DNA of 64,000 nucleotides from Zygnema cylindricum (Eukaryota; Streptophyta; Zygnematophyceae; Zygnematales; Zygnemataceae): positions 1 through 64,000 of the forward strand of contig JBBHKE010003198.1 in the NCBI GenBank assembly GCA_037447655.1, given 5' to 3'. The notes below the pieces were generated by a model, which was not told where the DNA came from, searched no databases, and saw only the letters and a program-made list of their open reading frames with translations. Each line of letters begins with the position of its first letter. Positions within the stretch are counted from its first letter, which is position 1. Shown here one piece after another: positions 53,399-63,783 of the stretch. The position numbers and the translations under genes are program-made.

Positions 53399-54123
53399 CT
53401 CTACACCTCTCTCTCACCATCTCTCTCCTCCCATCCCAACTCAGTTATGGCTTCAAAGGCGGCGGAAACCGGCAGAAAAAATAGAAATGTCGACACCATA
53501 ACTCCGAAAATCGCCATTTGGGAACGTTTTTAGTACCCCAAAAGTAGAAACAATGTTAATACAAAAACACAACAATAATTTAAATTTACTAGTAATCTAC
53601 TTCGACTTCATAAATTTTGAATTAAATTTTATTTTCCCAAGTTTGCCTTCGAGTTTTTGGGTGTTTTCAGCTTGCTATTGGACAATTATCCCTTCTATTT
53701 TTTTTAAGCGTTTAAAAAAAGATAGAAATCCACCTAAATGGTTAATTTTCTAAATTTTGATAAACTATAAATTTCTTAAGTCTACAAGCCTTATATGTTA
53801 ATGGTTATTTTTTTCTTTTATGGTTGGGAAAAGAAATTGAGCTAGTCCGCACTATATACTTATTGAGGGAGCGAACATAACATCTGGTGCGTCCGTTTAA
53901 TTTGGAATCTCACATCTAATCGAACAGTTCAGATTTGATCAGAGTGTTGGTTAGATCAACTCAGGAGATTGGCGGTTGAAGCAATTAGATTTTACAGTTC
54001 GCTTAAAACGAAATTGCTTGCCACAGATGACGTCATTCCAATTTGAAGTGCTCCGATGTACGGCATGGACAACTTTTAGGCGAATGTACGGAATCGTCGG
54101 CCGGAGATCAATTACAAACATAC
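53399..54123. other. CT-rich flank and a short ATG frame; otherwise no gene
   Basis: 53399-53450 is pyrimidine-rich, followed by an ATG in fair context (53447) opening a 28-codon frame that ends in TAG at about 53531. This could be the 5' end of a host exon, but nothing identifies it. 53540-54123 is AT-rich with no motif. Confidence 0.3.
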
Positions 54124-55060
54124 CATAGTTCAAAAGTAGGTGAAAGTAGGCCCATACAATATGCCTATTGTATGTAAAACATACAATATGACCTTAAGAC
54201 CCATATTGTATGGGTCGCAAAATGGAAAATATTAGTAACAGGGTTGAGTTGCACATCGATCGATAAAGAATTAAACGTCATGTCTAGATTTTGAAAAACA
54301 TTTGGACAAAAACAAAATTCTGTGAGTTTTGAGGTATTTTTAATTGAAACCATCACATTTGGATGATCAGACGGTGGCTGATCAAAGTAGCGATCTAACA
54401 AGATCACATGAAAAGCCCATATCAAAACTTCCGATAGATCTATTTGTCATATTGGCGTCTGCAATTTTTAAGGCCACACTAAATAAAGCCTCAAATTGAC
54501 CAAAAAGGCTGTATGGGACGATAAAAAAAATAAAATTTCCGGGTTTTCTTTCCCGCGGAATGGCATCATATGCCGTGTCAGTTCGCTAAATAATTTGGTC
54601 TAGCGGCATGCGTTGTACTATGATTATACGTCATATTCGTACGTTTGTACAAGAGTGTCCACAACGCACACTAATACAGAATGCACACTCTACGCAAGTT
54701 TTGTGCTAAGTTTTGTGCGCCTAAAGGCCTACTATAAAAATGCCTACTTTTGAATCCAGGTTCAAAAGTAGGCGTTTTTATGGTAGGCCTTCGGTCCTCA
54801 CCTTTATCGTTAGTTGTGTTATGGGATTTTCATGTGATCTTCTTAGATTGCTACTTTGATCAGCGACTGTCCGATCGTCTGAATCTGACGGTGTAAATAA
54901 TTTTTTTGGTCTGAATGTTTTAATTCGTTCAATTTTTGGTCCGAATGTTTTAATTGGTTTAAATAAGTCCGAATACAATATGGGTCTTAAGGTCATATTG
55001 TATGTTTTGCATACAAGAGGCATATTGTATGGGTCTACTTTCACCTACTTTTGAACTATG
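54124..55060. mobile_element. Long inverted-repeat (foldback/MITE-like) element, 937 bp
   Basis: Ends CATAGTTCAAAAGTAGG (54124) and its reverse complement (to 55060). The first roughly 90 bp of each arm match closely, including the CATACAATATGACC stretch, and matching resumes further in (CTGATCAAAGTAGC at 54381, reverse at about 54862). A TA at each boundary is consistent with a TA target duplication. No transposase frame. A second inverted repeat sits near the centre. Confidence 0.75.
54725..54790. repeat. Inner 30-bp palindrome
   Basis: Arms 54725-54754 and 54761-54790 match at 28 of 30 positions around a 6-nt TCCAGG spacer. They contain the same TTCAAAAGTAGG string as the outer ends. Confidence 0.85.
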
Positions 55061-55855
55061 TTTTCAACTATGGAACATACTGCAAAATGTTTCGCTGTCC
55101 GGACGTGAACTCTAACCATTTTTGGGGGGGGGTTCGATTTTGTAAAATTTAAAATACGACAAAGAAACAAATTACACTACGTACGTAACGGAAAGCCGTT
55201 CAAATAAACATAGCCTATTATTTTCCGACAACAGTCGCGGTAGTCCGTCGTCCATACCACCCGATAACGACATAGAAATAGAGTACTAAAATACTGTACC
55301 GCGCAGTATACCCGAACTGGTTATCACCCGGTTTTTGATTTTGTCTTTTTTGAGGATTTTTTTGACGGTACAATTTGTAACCTTCGGTGTGTCATTTCTG
55401 GGCGTTCGCAGAAACGCTATTTTCTGTTCGGAGCTCGAGTTGAGGTCAACGGGTACAGTTGTGTAATATACTGTAGCTGTACTGTAACGTACACAATCGT
55501 ACACAATTTCAACAGGCCTTTTACGTATCGACGTTCAAAAGGTATCGATTACCGTGACATTTGAAAACCTAACGTGTCAGGCCCCTATTCCATTAGGAGG
55601 TCCCAGTAAACATACAAAGACATCTATATGTAGTGTTTACTGGCATGGCATTCCATTATGTCGTGCTAGTAAATAACGTTTCTCCATTATGATTGGCGCC
55701 ACGTAGGTTAGCTTTCACATTCTTAAAATCTACAAATATTTTTCAAACTGAAAATATGTGCGTAATATTTGTACAGGCGGAGGTAGTTAATGTTTCGTAT
55801 TTTGCGACCAAATTTCTGTTTTGAAATTTGTAATCAAAATTTCGAAACGGAAATA
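55061..55855. other. Stretch without a recognised gene
   Basis: GTAC- and CG-containing sequence (55440-55560), broadly like LTR U3, but I cannot align it to the LTRs here. No coding motif. Confidence 0.35.
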
Positions 55856-56112
55856 GGACCCCCTCTCCCAGAGAGCTTCTGTACAAAAGGTCAACTTTGA
55901 CCCTCCATAACTTACTGCTCAGGGGAGCAAATTCAGAGATTCTTTTTGCTATCGACTCAGGGGAGTCTTATCTTCACAAGGGTGAAAGTGGTCAGAATTT
56001 TTGTCTGCCAGGGTGGCAGTTATTTTTGCTTATACACAAAGGGGTCAGGATTATCCTAGAGGCTTCTTGGAAGCTGTCCACTCTGAGGACTTATGGAGGT
56101 CTCAGAGTTTCA
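55856..56112 (+). repeat. LTR 3'-end fragment (E10 family)
   Basis: From CCCTCTCCCAGAGAGCTTCTG to GTCTCAGAGTTTCA it matches 35490-35747. It includes the GATTCTTTTTGC run, GACTC..GAGTC hairpin and TGCCAGGGTGGCA. Chromovirus integrase follows directly. Confidence 0.78.
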
Positions 56113-56830
56113 CTTATGTCTCGTTGCACCAAACTGATTGGGTGAACCATCTAACAGCGATTGAGGTGGGGTACAACAGTGCAGTGCACTCGTCCACGAA
56201 TGCTACGCCATTCTCCCTTAATGGACGACATCCCACCCTTCCACAAAACTTATTGGTAGCTGACTGCCCTACGCCGGCAGCTCTCGATTTTGCCAAAACG
56301 TTGCAAGGGAACCTCGAAAAGGAGGCGAAGGCGCTCGAGCTGGCAAAGGATCGTCAAAAGTCGCAGATCAACGCTCACCGAAAGGAAACCGTTTTCAGCA
56401 TGGGTGATAAGGTTGGCCTTAATTTGGCAAAACTCTCCTTACCGGGTGCCCTCTCTAAGAAATTGGCACCAAAATTTACGCGCCCATTTACAGATCTGTC
56501 ACGTGTGGGTCAGGTGACTTATAAGTTAGATATTCCGAAGAAGTGGCATATCCACAATGTCTTCCATGTTTCCCTTCTTAAACCATTTCGCGACCCTAAT
56601 TCGATGTTTTTAATCAAAGGCGGAATACTCTTTTACCACCCGTTCAAGGTACCTTGGACGAGTATGAGGTGGAAGAGATCCTTCAGTCGCGCCGCTCTCA
56701 GAATTCCAACTCCAGCTAGTACCTGGTACTTTGGAAGGGCTACGGAGCTGAGGACGACTCTTGGGTGGAAGAGGGGGATCTGCATTCCCTTCAGTTACTC
56801 CCCCAGTTTCAGCAGAGTGAAGACACTCGG
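56113..56830 (+). pseudogene. Ty3/gypsy chromovirus integrase C-terminus and chromodomain
   Basis: Integrase end: WVNHLTAIEVGYNSAVHSS followed by TNATPFSLNGRHP, then KLAPKFTRPF, VGQVTYKLDIPKKWHIHNVFHVSLLKPF, the conserved gypsy GPF/Y-type module. After a frameshift near 56630 a chromodomain follows: DEYEVEEILQSRR, a TAG, YLVLWKGYGAEDDSWVEEGDL. The aromatic residues of the chromodomain are present. Such domains steer chromovirus insertion to methylated histones. Everything upstream (gag to integrase core) is missing. Confidence 0.88.
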
Positions 56831-57298
56831 CTTCACCAGAGGGGCAATCGCAGCGGCCGTAGTAAAGGAGCGAATCGCAGTGTCGTAACCATCGCAATTA
56901 TATTGGGGACGCGGCGAAAAAACGCAGCGACGATGTTAACGCACCGCAGCGATATAGCGGCGCAGCCACCGCAGCGCAGCATGGTCAGGTGCCATAAGAG
57001 GAACCCGGCACCACCGCTGTGCTGATAGGAAAGCGCAATTGTGTTTCACCACATTGGTGACATCCAACCCTCGGTTTCGTTGCAGCAGCGCAGTTTTATA
57101 AATGTTGGACGCTGTCATACCGTCGCACGCAGCGACGCTTCACAAAGTCCAAACGTTAAACCCTCAACCCTCTTTGATAAAGCCGCTATCCGCCCTCGCG
57201 ACTAGTCTAGTCCAGGTAGTTTAGAGAGTGCTTCATTCAGCACTGTCAGTTTACCTTCGCTTCTAAAATTACCTGAATTGTCCTACACGACTGCATCC
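56831..57298. other. GCAGCG-rich stretch without a gene
   Basis: Many CGCAGC/GCAGCG units between 56920 and 57140 and a TATAAAT at about 57095. The composition echoes 1925-2120 and 58640-58810. It could be LTR of an unrecognised element. Confidence 0.4.
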
Positions 57299-58423
57299 AT
57301 GGTGTCGTCATCCTCCCCACCACCAAAGAGGAGGAGACTGGTACGTGTGGGGCAAGGAGATGTGCCCCGTCCCTATAGACTGTTGGTGGCGGTAGAGGCC
57401 ATGGTAGAGGCAGACCGAATGAGGGAGGTATAAGCGGAGCCGGAAGCGGAAAAAACAACCAGTAGCGAGGCAGATCCGACAGAGACCAGTGGAAAGGAGG
57501 GGTCAGAAAATTCACAAGACCCTGAATACCACCCTCTCTAAGAGGGAGATCAAGAGGATGACGAGGACCATGAGCTCTCGGACACGGAGGAACCGGAACG
57601 GGGACTAACACCTCCGCCTATTGCGGAACGCGCATCGGATTTGGAGGTGAAGAGGGACCCCAACAAGGAGAGTACCGTTGAAGAGCAGTCGTCTGAAAGC
57701 GCAGAAAAGAAAGCGGAAGTACAGTACCCCACCGGTGACGATGTGTTCCTCCTTTAAAGAGATCCAGGGGACATAGACGAAAAGAGTGAAAAGGGTGAAG
57801 AAGTCCTCGATTACCTCTTTCCACTCCTTGTCGACACACGGCATCTGAATCTCACCTTCAGCTTCGCGCAGCGCTTTTATTGGGACCCAACAGAGTGGCC
57901 CGAGGAGTGGCGTATTGGAAAGCCTGGGGAACCTATCCTTATCCCCGCCGACTTACCATCACACCCGGCCTGGAATTTTATAAGGACAAAGGACCTCGGG
58001 AAAAATCACAAGGGTTATGTGCAGCTAAACCCCCATGCCCTGCCGTTTGTGAAAGTGGTTGAAAATAACTACAGGTACAGGGTGGATGTTCCAAAGTTAC
58101 TTCGCCATTATAACACATGGGATGTCCGCCTCCATGACATCATCTCTCGGGCAGAAGTTACACCTGAGGTACGGGCACTCAAGCTGGCCCGGAAAAACGC
58201 TCTACAGCGGGCACGAGCTGCCGTGAAACATGCGTCCTTCAAGCTAAGGAAGGTACCTCGGTGGGAACCGGCTGAAGGAGAAGCGAAAGAGGCAAAGCAA
58301 CTTGAAAAACTCGAAGCGCCCTAAATTCCGGCACTCGAGGAGCCTGCACTGGCGGCCATTCCACCGCAAGTTGAGGGACCAGAGGCTGTACCGGAGGAAG
58401 GGGAAGATCACGTTTGGGAGTGA
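57299..58423 (+). pseudogene. Unidentified long reading frame with premature TAA codons
   Basis: One frame from ATG 57299 to TGA 58421 would encode about 374 residues but for TAA at 57431, 57539, 57755 and 58322. Parts: a basic start (SSSSPPPKRRRL), a long acidic, Ser/Glu-rich region, then a more globular segment (EEVLDYLFPLLVDTRHLNL, FAQRFYWDPTEWPEEWRIGKPG, YVQLNPHALPFVKVVENNYR, LRHYNTWDVRLHDIISRAEV) and a Lys/Arg/Ala-rich helix. After a frameshift, 58440-58545 continues with a coiled-coil-like ALLETRCEQLQNQLDTLRQR. I do not recognise the family. A gag-like protein of an LTR element is possible, given the flanking GCAGCG-rich segments; a decayed host gene is the alternative. Confidence 0.5.
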
Positions 58424-58639
58424 ATCACTCGGAGATGTTTGGCAGCGGCGGACCATCATATTGCGCTGCTGGAGACACGATGTGAGCAGCTCCAAAACCA
58501 ACTCGACACCTTGCGACAGAGAGTTCGAGGAGTACCAAGAAGAGACATACGGCATACTCTAGCAATTGTAGTTTCCCTGAGCCAGCAAGGTTCAGCGGGA
58601 CACTGAAGCCCTAGTGGGAGGCACTATAACAAGGATACA

Positions 58640-58810
58640 GAGTTGGGTACTTAGTAGCTAGCAACTAGGCTGCTATAGTTGCGTTGTCAGAGCAGCGCAG
58701 CTGCGATTCCAGACTTGTGCAACGTAGCAGCGTAGCAACTTAGCGGCATAGCTACTTAGTAGCGTAGCACCATACCAGCGCACAAAGCAACGCAGCTTAG
58801 CACTATAGCA
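58640..58810. repeat. Short GTAGCA/GCAGC tandem-like repeats
   Basis: About twenty imperfect units of the type (A/G)GCGTAGCA or GCGCAGC. Similar units occur inside the E1/E2 shared LTR at 1925-2120. Confidence 0.7.
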
Positions 58811-59140
58811 ACGTCGCGGAATGTAGATAGAACGGTATTGTTTTAGAAAGATATTTTCAAATTTGTCTCGGTTGACAGTGAAGGTCCACGTGTACAGTTG
58901 TACAGTACTAGGTTGACTACCAGCTAGTTAGTTTAAATAGTGAGGTAGGCCTAGTCAACAGGAAACTCTTTGAGTAGACCTTCGCAGCGAGGGCTGACTC
59001 TTGTAATCCTCTCCCGAGTAATAAAGCGTAGCCTTCTCTGTCATCTCTATGTGCTCTTGCTGTTGCTACGAGAAGATCCTTAGAACTTTCCGCTGTTTAT
59101 TGTGGTGTGTTGTAGTGCTTATTATTTTCCACCTTTTACA
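58811..59140 (+). other. LTR-like end with polyadenylation-type signals
   Basis: Contains AATAAAG (about 59021) and ends CCTTTTACA immediately before copia RT sequence, as an LTR inserted in RT would. No left partner is identified. No gene. Confidence 0.35.
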
Positions 59141-60052
59141 GATTTAGGGGAGGCAAGATATATTTTGGGAATCCAAATGGAGAGAGATAGGGGGGAAAGG
59201 ATCATTAGACTAACCCACAGAGAAACAATAGGTAATATACTTCAGAAATTCTAGATGGAAAATGCAAACATTTGTACCACTCCCATGGACTTGAAGAAAG
59301 TAAGTGATGGAAGTGTAGGAGGAGTGATAATCTTAGATGATCAAATAAGTCTAAAAGAGAGAGAGTTTATGAAGTCTATCTCTTACACACATGTTGTAGG
59401 AAGTCTAATATACTATATGATTCGTACCAGACCGGACATAGCGGCAAAAGTTGGAGTACTCAGTATAAGTCTTAATGATCATAGGAAGAGAGACTGGGCC
59501 GCAACCAAGAGAGTCATGAGATATCTGGTAGGAACCAGAGAGTTATGGTTTCATTTCGGAGGGGAGCATACTGATATCACTACTTCGAGCGATGCCAGTT
59601 ATGGGGATGTACCTATGAGAAGATGCACTTTTGAGTATGTGTTGTAAATGGGGGAGAGTGCTTTTGTTGGAGCAGCAAGCAACAAAAGGTGGTTGCTCAG
59701 TATACTATGGAGGCTGAGTATATGGCCTCTTGTTCTGTTGTGAAAGAGTTTATGTGGGTGAAGTCATTATTGCATGAACTGGGGTATATGAAGGAGGGAG
59801 TGCATTTAGTCTTTTGTAATAATCAGGCTGCCATTGAAATTGCATCCAATCCAAAACATCATTTCAAAACTAAGCACATGGACATAAGATTAAGCTTCAC
59901 GAGAGAAAAAGTTGAAAAATAAATTGTGAATCTTGTGTATAAGTCTGATGAAGAGATGGTGGCTGACATGATGACCAAACCTGTGCCCTCTCCCAAGTTA
60001 AAATATTGTAGAGAAAATTGTGGATTGAAAGAAAAGGTAAAATTAGACTAGA
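59141..60052 (+). pseudogene. Copia E13 RT C-terminus and RNase H
   Basis: Starts inside RT (DLGEARYILGIQMERDRG), then SLIYYMIRTRPDIAAKVGVLS, KRDWAATKRVMRYLVGTRELW, SDASYGDVPMRRCTFEYVL then TAA. RNase H continues with TMEAEYMASCSVVKEFMWVKSLLHELGYMKEG, FCNNQAAIEIASNPKHHF, KHMDIRLSFTREKVEK then TAA, and MTKPVPSPKLKYC. Closest by eye to E6/E8. The N-terminal RT and all upstream domains are missing. Confidence 0.88.
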
Positions 60053-60064
60053 AAATAAGGGGAG

Positions 60065-61026
60065 TGTTGAAAATTACTAGATTTATAAAGTAGTTTCTAG
60101 GTCTGAATTGTTTGGGTATAAAAGAAAAGAAAAAGCACAGGCAGCCTGCCTCCACTCCTTTCTTCGATCCCCCATACTTGTTGTAGTCATTGGAGGAGAG
60201 AAAGAGTAGTGGAGCCATGGTTGTCTTAGCTCCATAGGCCGTACTAAAGAGTGACATAAGTCACTCTAAACAAAAAGTTGAATCCGGTAGGATTCGAACA
60301 TCCGACCGGCAGAGCGAGACGTAGCCGTCAGCTCTAACCGGTCTGTCGTTGGCGTTCATTGAAATACATAGGGTGTGATAAATATTTAAATCATACTATA
60401 ATCCTTAATCAGATTAACGAAACTACGAATAAAGGGACATAGAACTAGTTAATATATAGTGTGAACGCGATCACGCACGAAACAAATGAATCGGACATTT
60501 GTTTCAACAACTAATATTAAATGTCGGATTTAATCCAACAACACACATCGCCGCCGCGATCGCAGAATGGTCAATTTGGCGTTTTTCGGAAGTGGCATGA
60601 CCTGGCGCCACGTGGAGGGATAAAATTTGGTCGCGGGAATTTTGAGGAACATAAGGACGAATAAAATGTGGACACGCGTCACCTAAAAGGCTTTGTCGTA
60701 CACACGTCGTACAGACGTCGTAGTACCTTTTTGTACTATACAGTGATTTGATTGGTTCGTACGGCAATAGATAGGGGTTGTGAGAGGGAATTAGGACTTT
60801 ACGAATTTTGGTAGACAACCTCCTCTCTCTATGAGAGTTTGTATAAATTGGTATCTTTGCCACCTCATAACTAATTGGCTGATTGGCCTTTTTTAGTGAT
60901 TCTTATTGCTACTGACTTATGAGAGTCCAAGCTGCATAGGGGTGTTGTGAGATTGTCAATTTGTCATGTTGGGTAGCAGTGGTTGTGGCTGAAATTGGGT
61001 TAGCTAAAAACTACCGAGAGGCTTCA
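60065..61026 (+). repeat. 3' LTR of E13, right end truncated
   Basis: Starts TGTTGAAAATTACTAG after AAAATAAGGGGAG. Modules: a well-kept antisense tRNA-like segment (about 60290-60350, GGATTCGAACATCC), GCGCCACGTGG (about 60606), TATAAATTGG (about 60842). The last bases before the LTR end are missing at the junction to E14. Confidence 0.78.
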
Positions 61027-61393
61027 TAAATCCAGATACCCCTGTTCTTACAACAATGACTTCACCCACATCAACTCTTTCACATCAGAACAAGAGGCCA
61101 TATACTCAACCTCCATAATGGACCGAGCAACCACCTTTTGTTGCTTACTGCTCCAACAACAAGCACCTTCCCCCACATACAACTCATACCCAGAAGTGCA
61201 TCTTCTCATAGGTGCATCCCCATGACTGGCATCACTTCAAGTAGTGATGTCAGTGTGCTCCCCTCCCAAATGCAACTATAAATCCCTTGTTCCTATCATA
61301 TATCTTATGACTCTCTTGGTTGCCTGCTAATCTCTCTTTCTAGGATCATTAAGACTCATACTGAGGATCTAACTGTTGCCGCTATGTCCGGCC
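61027..61393 (-). pseudogene. Copia E14 RNase H fragment
   Basis: Minus-strand RNase H coding sequence, from the RPDIAA block (61393) to ELMWVKSL (about 61060). It faces E13. E15 is inserted at its start, interrupting the RPDIAA codons. Confidence 0.8.
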
Positions 61394-62598
61394 TGTTGTT
61401 TTTGAAGATTTAGTTTCGTGCGTACGCGACGTTTCATGCGTACGTGAGGTTTCGTGCGTACTCGACGCGATTTGTAATGCGTGAGTACTAACTGAATTTA
61501 ATGTGGAAGCTCGAATGGATTTGCGGATTGGGGGAGTAATGGTAGGAATTGTTTTTAAGCGTACGGAATCAAATTTGAGTGACGCGAATCAAATTACGGA
61601 GAGTACGGTTTGCGTAATGTGAAATGCACGGCGGATCGCGAAGCGATCCGATGTAATCGATTTTGAAATGTTTTTGTAAAAGTGTGTCGCCCGTACAAAA
61701 CATAATGTGAGAGGCGCACTTATGAAAAAGACGCGGTTTCGGTACGGAAAAGATTTGGAAAGTACGATTTCATTTCGGCAAGTGGTTCGCGCTATTTTTG
61801 GATGTACTAGCAAGTGGGTCGTACGTATGTGATGACGGGTTACTACGTGGACTTATCGACAAGTGACTAAGCAAGTTGTCACTTATGACGCGGATTTATG
61901 GATGCGTCGGTGTAATTATTTGAAGAAACATTTTCTTGTCGTATATGTATTAATAAATTAGAGTTGATTATGATGTTTATATTTAAGTGATCAATTAGGG
62001 TTTTCGATAGTTTAATTTGTGTGTGTACAATATCATACTTGTAGACAAGTGTACGCTTACGATTGCTTGACTCTCAGGTGTACGCTTACGATTAGTTTGA
62101 TTTAGTGACAGTTATGTAATTTACTTTGGTAATTTTGACACTTAGTGATTCATTGACAGCTCACAAGTGTATATATAGGAATGAGCTTTGTTAGGAATTT
62201 AATCATCAATGCTGGTTAGTAAAGTGGGGACCGAAGATGTAGTATTTTAGGGTTGCCGATTAGGTCATGCACTTTGAATGATATAATGATTATACTTTGA
62301 TTATACTCTTGTTTATGTGTGATGCATTTGTGTGTTATTATTTATTTATGTTTTTATATATGTTTGATATGCATTGTTTATGCATTTGTCCTAGGGTTTG
62401 TTTATGTCGATTATTCCATCAAACCTTAGATGTTGTCATAGGGTTTATTTATGTTGATTATTCCATGAAACCCTAAATGTTGTTGTATGTTAAATGGAGG
62501 ATGCATTTCAAATGATTGTTCGTCGACCTATTTTTGCTTAGCTTTTTGCATGATAGTTTGGGTGGCTTCTGCGGTCTATTTTAGACCAAAGAACAACA
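61394..62598 (+). repeat. 5' LTR of E15, 1205 bp
   Basis: TGTTGTTTTTGAAG to AAGAACAACA. Includes the hairpin CGGATCGC-GAA-GCGATCCG (about 61632-61650), an AAGTGAC..GTCACTT inverted repeat (about 61862-61885), direct repeats GTGTACGCTTACGATT (62050, 62078), TATATATAGG (about 62169) and the AGGGTTT/AAACCCT units (about 62393-62480). A truncated copy is at 7037-8341. Confidence 0.88.
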
Positions 62599-62612
62599 GG
62601 TTATGGGCCCAC
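62599..62612 (+). other. Primer-binding site of E15, anticodon-arm type
   Basis: GGTTATGGGCCCAC follows ACAACA directly. A QQVMGP-like codon run remains, but the frame stops after about 15 codons, so this site is kept here without a gag behind it. Confidence 0.75.
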
Positions 62613-63783
62613 ACCCCATCTATCATATGTTAGGTTAAGTCGAGATAGGTTTGTGTCACACGCATTGTAGCGGGTTAATTTTGTTCTTGCTGGTTGTATT
62701 GCAGTAATGGTGTCTGTGTACCCATGAGATCGGCCTTATCATAGTGTTGGTATGTGCCGAGTTTAATCTTGCATCGCCCCAAGGGTTAACTTAGTGACAG
62801 TGCCGAAATGTCTACCCTCAATGAAAATGATTTATTTTGAGAAAGGATATTTTATTTTTGGAAAATACATATTTATTTTTGGTGAAGCATTTCGAAATGT
62901 GGAAATTTGATATTTGGTGGAGAGGACCGGAAAGTGGATGATGCGACATTTGGGGGAGAGAGATCCGAAAGGTTGAGTTGTGGCATTTGGTGAAAGATCC
63001 GAATTTTGTGGATCTATCATTGTTGGAAGAGAGATTTGCCCGATTATTATTGAGTTGTTTGAAGTTTTGGGAAATGTAACATTATTGTAGCTTTTGGAAA
63101 TATGTGGGAAACCTAAAAAAAAAAAAAAAAAAAAAAAATAGGGATAAAAGATGTGGATTCTATTTTCATTATTATTATTATTATTTTTTTTAATGTTTTT
63201 ATTTTGTGGATTAAGTACGAGGTTTAAGAAATTTAGAAATTTTGAAAAGTTTTTATATTTGGAAATTGTTGTGTTAGTTTGAGGAATGTGGGATTTTTGG
63301 TGGAAGTTTTTATTGCGATATAATTGTTTTTGGGAAAATAGATTTTTGATGGGAAATTTTGAGATCAGATTATTAAATGGAAAAGAAAAAAAAAATGAAA
63401 TCTAGATTTGATATAGTTGAGGTAGAAATTTTGAGTTGGGTTATATAATTAGTGTGACCCTTTAGTTTTAATTTTAGTTGATTTGAGATAGAATTGTGGG
63501 AAGTAGATTTGGATATAGAAATTAGTAGGAAGAATTTGTTGTAATCGAAAAAAAAAAATATATATATATATATAAATTATTTTTATAAAATGTGGAAAGC
63601 TTTATGGAGGAAGCGGAAGCAGTGGTGTAGCAAAGGCGGATTCAGATGGTGGAGGCAGTTGGCAGATTCAGATGGACGAGGCAGCAGGAGCTGACAATGG
63701 TGACAGCTGATGACGTAGTTTCATGGAGTGTGATAGCTGATGACGTGGCATCATGTATGCACGAAACTAAATTTTCGGGGGAG
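62613..63783 (+). other. Non-coding internal region of E15
   Basis: AT-rich, with GGTGGAGA/GGGGGAGAG-type purine strings, a 23-nt A-run (63117-63139), an (ATT)n run (63168-63184) and TA repeats (about 63559-63573). The direct repeat AGCTGATGACGT occurs at about 63707 and 63730. It ends with TTTTCGGGGGAG, the purine tract. No reading frame with a motif. Confidence 0.7.

Noticed and set aside
57299-58423. Alternative genetic code with TAA/TAG read as Gln, as in some ulvophyte algae and ciliates
   Set aside because: Only this frame shows stops all compatible with Gln. In the copia copies stops replace Lys (18038), Glu (19436), Trp (26049), Cys (44342) and Arg (28284), and frameshifts are common, so ordinary decay explains them.
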